Of a stretch of DNA of 64,000 nucleotides, positions 59,526 to 64,000 are shown piece by piece (the stretch's first letter is position 1; each line of letters opens with the position of its first letter). Below the pieces are notes generated by a model, which ran no database searches, was not told the origin of the DNA, and saw only the letters and a list, made by a program, of their open reading frames with translations. The position numbers were made by a program, and so were the translations under genes. This DNA comes from Neobacillus sp. YX16. GTDB lineage: Bacteria > Bacillota > Bacilli > Bacillales > Cytobacillaceae. The DNA lies in contig NZ_CP126115.1 in assembly GCF_030123505.1 (NCBI RefSeq), forward strand, positions 1,812,001 through 1,876,000, written 5' to 3'.

Positions 59526-62204
59526 ATGAAATTCCATGAGATGGAGATAAATCAAGTAGAAAAGGTCTTAGATACCGACTTTTCGTCTGGGTTATCACCG
59601 GAAGCTGTAAAGAAACGAATAGCCCAACATGGGCTTAATGAATTGGAGGAAGGGGAAAAGCAATCTGCTTTACTCTTATTTTTTAGTCAGTTTAAAGATT
59701 TTATGGTGTTAGTGCTGCTTGCGGCCACGCTTTTATCAGGATTACTTGGTGAATATATTGATGCAGTAGCGATTATTGCTATCGTCATTATTAACGGTAT
59801 CCTAGGCTTCTATCAAGAAAGAAGAGCGGAGAAATCCTTGCAGGCACTAAAGGAATTATCCGCACCTCAAGTGTCCGTATTACGGGAAGGACAATGGGTG
59901 AAAATTCCTTCTAAAGAAATTGTCCCTGGAGATATCATTAAATTTTCTAGTGGAGATAGAATTGGTGCCGATGTACGGATTATCGAATCTAGAAGTTTAG
60001 AAATCGAAGAGTCAGCCCTTACTGGTGAGTCGGTACCCGTCTCTAAGCATATAGATCGTTTGAAAACAGTAAACCCTGGAATTGGCGATATGGAAAACAT
60101 CGCCTTTATGGGCACGATGATTACTAGGGGAAGTGGTACAGGAGTTGTTATTGCTACAGGGATGAAAACCGCGATGGGACAAATCGCCGATTTACTCCAA
60201 AATGCCGAAACACAAGAAACACCCCTGCAGCGTCGTTTAGAGCAGCTGGGGAAAATATTAATAAGCGTTGCTTTAGTGTTAACCGTTCTCGTGGTCGCAA
60301 TTGGGGTCTTACAGGGACATGAACTTTATACCATGTTCTTAGCAGGTGTTTCCCTGGCCGTTGCGGCTATTCCTGAGGGATTACCAGCAATTGTAACGGT
60401 TGCATTGTCGCTTGGAGTCCAAAAAATGATTAAGAAAAATGCGATAGTCAGAAAGCTTCCGGCAGTAGAAACACTAGGCTGTGCATCGGTTATTTGTTCT
60501 GATAAAACGGGAACCATGACGCAAAACAAAATGACGGTTACTCATTTATGGAGCGGTGGTCACACTTGGACAGTTGACGGGGTTGGATACCAGCCTCGTG
60601 GAGATTTTTATCGTGATAATACGCGGGTCCACCCAAAGGATGAGAAGGCTTTACAGCAAATGCTAATTTTTGGGATGATCTGCAATCATTCAGAATTAGT
60701 GATAAAAGATGAGGATTACATTCTTGACGGAGACCCTACTGAGGGTGCATTGCTCGTAAGTGCTATGAAAGCAGGATTTGACCGCACAAATCTATTAGAT
60801 GAATTTACAATCATCAAAGAATTTCCATTTGACTCTGTAAGAAAAATGATGAGTATGCATGTTAAAGATAAGCAGGGCAGGAATTTTATTGTAACCAAAG
60901 GTGCACCAGATGTAATTATAGGTAAAAGTGAGTCTATTCTCTGGGATGGCAAAATACAATATCTTGCCCAGAATGTCCAGAGTCAAGTGCAAGAGGCTAT
61001 CAATAATCTTGCTTCCAAAGCACTAAGAACCATTGCGATTGCCTTTAAACCTATTTCGGCCAATACCGTTATCCTAAGCGAACAGGAAGCAGAAAATAAA
61101 TTAACCTTTATTGGTGTGCAGGGCATGATTGATCCGCCAAGACCAGAAGTGAAAGATGCGGTTAAAGAATGTAAGGAAGCAGGAATAAAAACTGTAATGA
61201 TAACAGGTGATCATATCATCACAGCTAAAGCCATTGCTGCACAGCTCGGTATTCTAACAAAGAAAAGTAAGGTCCTTGATGGAAATGCATTATCAAACAT
61301 GTCGGTTGAAGAGCTAGAGGATGTGGTAGATGATGTATCCGTATTTGCACGCGTTTCACCAGAGCATAAATTGAAAATAGTCAAAGCTTTACAAAATAGA
61401 GGCCATATTGTAGCGATGACCGGTGATGGAGTGAACGATGCCCCAGCAATAAAGGCTGCAGATATCGGTGTGGCAATGGGGATAACGGGTACAGATGTAG
61501 CTAAAGAAGCTTCTGCTCTTGTATTGCTCGATGATAACTTTGCAACCATAAAATCAGCAATTGAAGAGGGCAGAAACATCTATGAAAACATTCGAAAATT
61601 CGTTCGATACTTACTTGCTTCAAATGTAGGTGAAATTTTGGTTATGTTGTTTGCCATGATTCTGGCACTGCCGCTTCCACTCGTGCCGATTCAAATTCTC
61701 TGGGTTAATTTAGTGACGGATGGGCTGCCTGCAATGGCGCTTGGACTTGACAGGCCAGAAGAAGATGTGATGAAGCGCAAACCACGGAGTCCGAATGAGG
61801 GAGTGTTTGCTCGAGGATTAGGCTGGAAAGTTGTTTCAAGGGGTTTCCTTATTGGGATCGTTACCCTATTAGCCTTTATGATTGTCTATAATCAGAATCC
61901 TGCAAATCTGCCATATGCACAAACAATTGCCTTTGCAACTCTTGTTATGGCACAGCTCATTCATGTATTTGATTGCAGGAGCGAAAAATCAGTATTATCA
62001 AGAAATCCATTTGGGAATCAATATCTAGTCTGGGCAGTTATTTCTTCCCTTGCCCTGATGATTGCCGTAATCTATTACCCGCCATTCCAACCGATATTTC
62101 ACACCTTGCCAATTCTAGCAAAAGACTGGCTTTTGATTATAGGACTATCCTCCATTCCAACTTTTTTACTAGCCGGAACATTTTTGTTAAGAAAAACAAA
62201 ATAA
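59526..62204 (+). CDS. yloB: P-type calcium-transporting ATPase YloB
   Basis: A SERCA-like P2A ATPase of 892 residues that should export Ca2+. Motifs: actuator LTGES at 165-169, ion-binding PEGL at 283-286 in M4, phosphorylation site DKTGT at 326-330, the nucleotide-domain FPFDSVRKMM and hinge TGDGVNDAPA; about ten helices. B. subtilis YloB is linked to sporulation/germination calcium handling. The frame opens only after a stop at 59514, so ATG at 59526 is the first possible start. It lies 15 bases from GGGGG, and a 3-codon ORF overlaps it. Confidence 0.95.
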   Translation: MKFHEMEINQVEKVLDTDFSSGLSPEAVKKRIAQHGLNELEEGEKQSALLLFFSQFKDFMVLVLLAATLLSGLLGEYIDAVAIIAIVIINGILGFYQERRAEKSLQALKELSAPQVSVLREGQWVKIPSKEIVPGDIIKFSSGDRIGADVRIIESRSLEIEESALTGESVPVSKHIDRLKTVNPGIGDMENIAFMGTMITRGSGTGVVIATGMKTAMGQIADLLQNAETQETPLQRRLEQLGKILISVALVLTVLVVAIGVLQGHELYTMFLAGVSLAVAAIPEGLPAIVTVALSLGVQKMIKKNAIVRKLPAVETLGCASVICSDKTGTMTQNKMTVTHLWSGGHTWTVDGVGYQPRGDFYRDNTRVHPKDEKALQQMLIFGMICNHSELVIKDEDYILDGDPTEGALLVSAMKAGFDRTNLLDEFTIIKEFPFDSVRKMMSMHVKDKQGRNFIVTKGAPDVIIGKSESILWDGKIQYLAQNVQSQVQEAINNLASKALRTIAIAFKPISANTVILSEQEAENKLTFIGVQGMIDPPRPEVKDAVKECKEAGIKTVMITGDHIITAKAIAAQLGILTKKSKVLDGNALSNMSVEELEDVVDDVSVFARVSPEHKLKIVKALQNRGHIVAMTGDGVNDAPAIKAADIGVAMGITGTDVAKEASALVLLDDNFATIKSAIEEGRNIYENIRKFVRYLLASNVGEILVMLFAMILALPLPLVPIQILWVNLVTDGLPAMALGLDRPEEDVMKRKPRSPNEGVFARGLGWKVVSRGFLIGIVTLLAFMIVYNQNPANLPYAQTIAFATLVMAQLIHVFDCRSEKSVLSRNPFGNQYLVWAVISSLALMIAVIYYPPFQPIFHTLPILAKDWLLIIGLSSIPTFLLAGTFLLRKTK

Positions 62205-62208
62205 AGTG

Positions 62209-62251
62209 TGTTATAATCCAAAAGGTAGTAGAGGTTACTCTATTACCTTTT
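62209..62251 (+). promoter_or_regulatory. Extended -10 and hairpin between yloB and yloC
   Basis: TGTTATAAT (62209-62217) is a perfect extended -10. It is followed at once by a 14-bp stem AAAAGGTAGTAGAG (62220-62233)/CTCTATTACCTTTT (62238-62251) with one mismatch. The hairpin may terminate yloB (TTTTGTT tail) and would also form the very 5' end of a yloC transcript. Confidence 0.5.
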
Positions 62252-62324
62252 GTTAGTTTCCAGATAATAAATAAACTTTACATAGTAGGTTAGCGCTCAT
62301 CTTCAATTGATTGGAGTGTACTTA

Positions 62325-63200
62325 ATGGTTATAAGTATGACGGGCTTTGGAAGAAGCAGGATTGCTTCAGCCTCTTTTTCTGTGAATGTAGAAGTAAAAA
62401 CAGTCAACCATCGTTTTAGTGAAATGAATATTCGGATGCCTAGGCACTTATTAAATGTTGAAGATAAGATTAAGAAAAAATTGAATGAGCATCTACGTCG
62501 GGGCAGAGCAGAAGTTTATATAATGATAGAAGGGGATGGTGCAGTAACACGAAAAATTCAGGTTGATTGGAAGCTCCTTGAAGAATACTACCTATTTATT
62601 AAACAAGCACGAGATAAATTCAAAATTGAAGGAAACGTATTACTTCAGGATTTATTAACGCGTAATGAATTTTTACATATTGAAGAAAATGATGCAGGAA
62701 ATGAAGAATTGGAAAGTTTAGTACTTAGAGCTGCAGAAGAAGCTGTATTATTATGTAAGCAGATGCGTGTAACGGAAGGAGAAGAGCTAAGAAAGGATTT
62801 GCTCACTTCTTTGGGACTCTTAGATATAAATATAGATGAACTGAAAGAATATGCGCCCCAAGTTGTCTCTGCTTATAAAGAACGATTAATGAAACGAATT
62901 GAAGAGTTCGTACAGGGACAATTTGATGAATCGCGCGTATTAACAGAGGTGGCTATATTTGCTGATAAAATTGATATTAATGAAGAATTAACGAGATTGA
63001 AAAGTCATATTCAGCAATTTACTCAAACTTTAAATGAAATAGAGCCAATTGGAAGAAAACTAGATTTTCTTGTTCAAGAAATGAATAGGGAAGCAAATAC
63101 GATTGGATCAAAAGCAAATGATTCAACGATTACTAAAAAAGTCGTAGAGATAAAAAGTTTGCTTGAAAAGCTGAAAGAACAAGTACAAAATATTGAATAA
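62325..63200 (+). CDS. yloC: YicC family endoribonuclease-like protein YloC
   Basis: A 291-residue YicC-family protein: N-terminal [11 protein letters not shown], the YicC_N domain (about 1-155) and the C-terminal DUF1732 domain (about 205-291, with [20 protein letters not shown]). Family members from E. coli and B. subtilis act as endoribonucleases, but the substrates of this one are unknown. ATG at 62325 follows GGAGTG. It heads the conserved group yloC-remA-gmk. Confidence 0.93.
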   Translation: MVISMTGFGRSRIASASFSVNVEVKTVNHRFSEMNIRMPRHLLNVEDKIKKKLNEHLRRGRAEVYIMIEGDGAVTRKIQVDWKLLEEYYLFIKQARDKFKIEGNVLLQDLLTRNEFLHIEENDAGNEELESLVLRAAEEAVLLCKQMRVTEGEELRKDLLTSLGLLDINIDELKEYAPQVVSAYKERLMKRIEEFVQGQFDESRVLTEVAIFADKIDINEELTRLKSHIQQFTQTLNEIEPIGRKLDFLVQEMNREANTIGSKANDSTITKKVVEIKSLLEKLKEQVQNIE

Positions 63201-63259
63201 TAGTGTTTAGAATATGTTTGACACGGCAAAAATATATTATTGATGATTGGATGATAATC

Positions 63260-63523
63260 ATGTCGATTAAATTGATTAATATTGGATTTGGAAATATCGT
63301 ATCTGCCAATCGGATAATTTCAATTGTAAGCCCTGAATCTGCTCCGATTAAGAGGATTATTCAAGATGCCCGAGATCGGGGTTCATTGATTGATGCTACA
63401 TATGGAAGACGTACTCGTGCCGTAATTGTCATGGATAGTGACCATGTTATTTTATCAGCAGTACAGCCTGAAACGGTTGCCCATCGTCTGGCAGACCGTG
63501 ATGAAATTATTGATGAAGGGTAG
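63260..63523 (+). CDS. remA: Extracellular matrix regulator RemA
   Basis: A small DNA-binding activator (87 residues) of matrix operons and osmoprotection genes in B. subtilis, which forms arc-shaped oligomers that wrap DNA. The sequence [41 protein letters not shown] is nearly invariant in the family, as is [17 protein letters not shown] at 63260 gives the known N-terminus; a longer frame from 63203 is not supported. The ribosome binding site (GGATGAT) is weak. gmk starts 11 bases downstream. Confidence 0.95.
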   Translation: MSIKLINIGFGNIVSANRIISIVSPESAPIKRIIQDARDRGSLIDATYGRRTRAVIVMDSDHVILSAVQPETVAHRLADRDEIIDEG

Positions 63524-63531
63524 GATTATAG

Positions 63532-64000
<469 letters not shown>

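Noticed and set aside
61211..61579. 122-codon ORF antisense to the calcium ATPase gene
   Set aside because: Lies over the conserved P-domain coding region (TGDGVNDAPA); no start signals.

Overview
The window is a block of core chromosome from a low-GC, endospore-forming member of the Bacillaceae. Gene order matches the Bacillus subtilis stretch ylbG to gmk almost gene for gene. Sporulation genes are present (gerR, spoVD, spoVE, spoIIGA, sigE, sigG, a csfG-like sRNA), as is bacillithiol synthesis (bshC), and the MurE carries the meso-diaminopimelate signature. Differences from B. subtilis (remembered, not searched) include an extra enoyl-CoA hydratase-like gene, a DUF3397 membrane protein, a stand-alone Mur-ligase N-terminal domain gene between murE and mraY, no ylmA next to sigG, and no gene between ftsZ and spoIIGA. 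This fits a Neobacillus/Mesobacillus/Bacillus-like genome; the species cannot be named from the sequence.

Layout. 1-11.8 kb: the ylb region (ylbG, a small reverse-strand gene, csfG-like RNA, rsmD, coaD, ylbJ, ylbK, ylbL, tmcAL, ylbN-rpmF, an enoyl-CoA hydratase-like gene, gerR, ylbP, a ketopantoate reductase-like gene, DUF3397). 11.9-33.6 kb: bshC and the dcw division/cell-wall cluster (mraZ, rsmH, ftsL, pbpB, spoVD, murE, Mur-N domain protein, mraY, murD, spoVE, murG, murB, divIB, ylxW, ylxX, sbp, ftsA, ftsZ). 33.8-36.5 kb: spoIIGA-sigE-sigG. 36.7-40.7 kb: ylmC-D-E-sepF-ylmG-ylmH-divIVA. 40.7-45.7 kb: T-box-ileS, ylyA, lspA, ylyB. 45.7-57.6 kb: the full pyr operon with three PyrR attenuators. 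57.6-64 kb: rqcH (reverse), a P-type calcium ATPase, yloC, remA and the start of gmk.

The genes serve a few linked jobs: making lipid II (murE, mraY, murD, murG, murB), assembling the septum (ftsA, ftsZ, sepF, ftsL, divIB, pbpB, divIVA), switching both to spore development (spoIIGA activates pro-sigma E; sigma G follows in the forespore; spoVD and spoVE make cortex), and de novo UMP synthesis. Regulation is unusually readable: a T-box with an Ile (ATC) specifier, three PyrR-binding attenuators, a 10-bp-phased MraZ operator, a spoIIG promoter with a 22-bp spacer, and an RBS-masking inverted repeat at sigG.

The least explained items are non-coding: a GC-rich element of about 0.42 kb with terminal inverted repeats, present twice and each time abutting the U-tract of a terminator; a second hairpin repeat between murD and spoVE; a triplicated terminator after bshC; nested inverted repeats after sigG; a tandem palindrome between rqcH and the calcium ATPase gene; and a very short transcription unit near 10.3 kb. 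No CRISPR array, transposase, prophage, rRNA or tRNA gene was seen.
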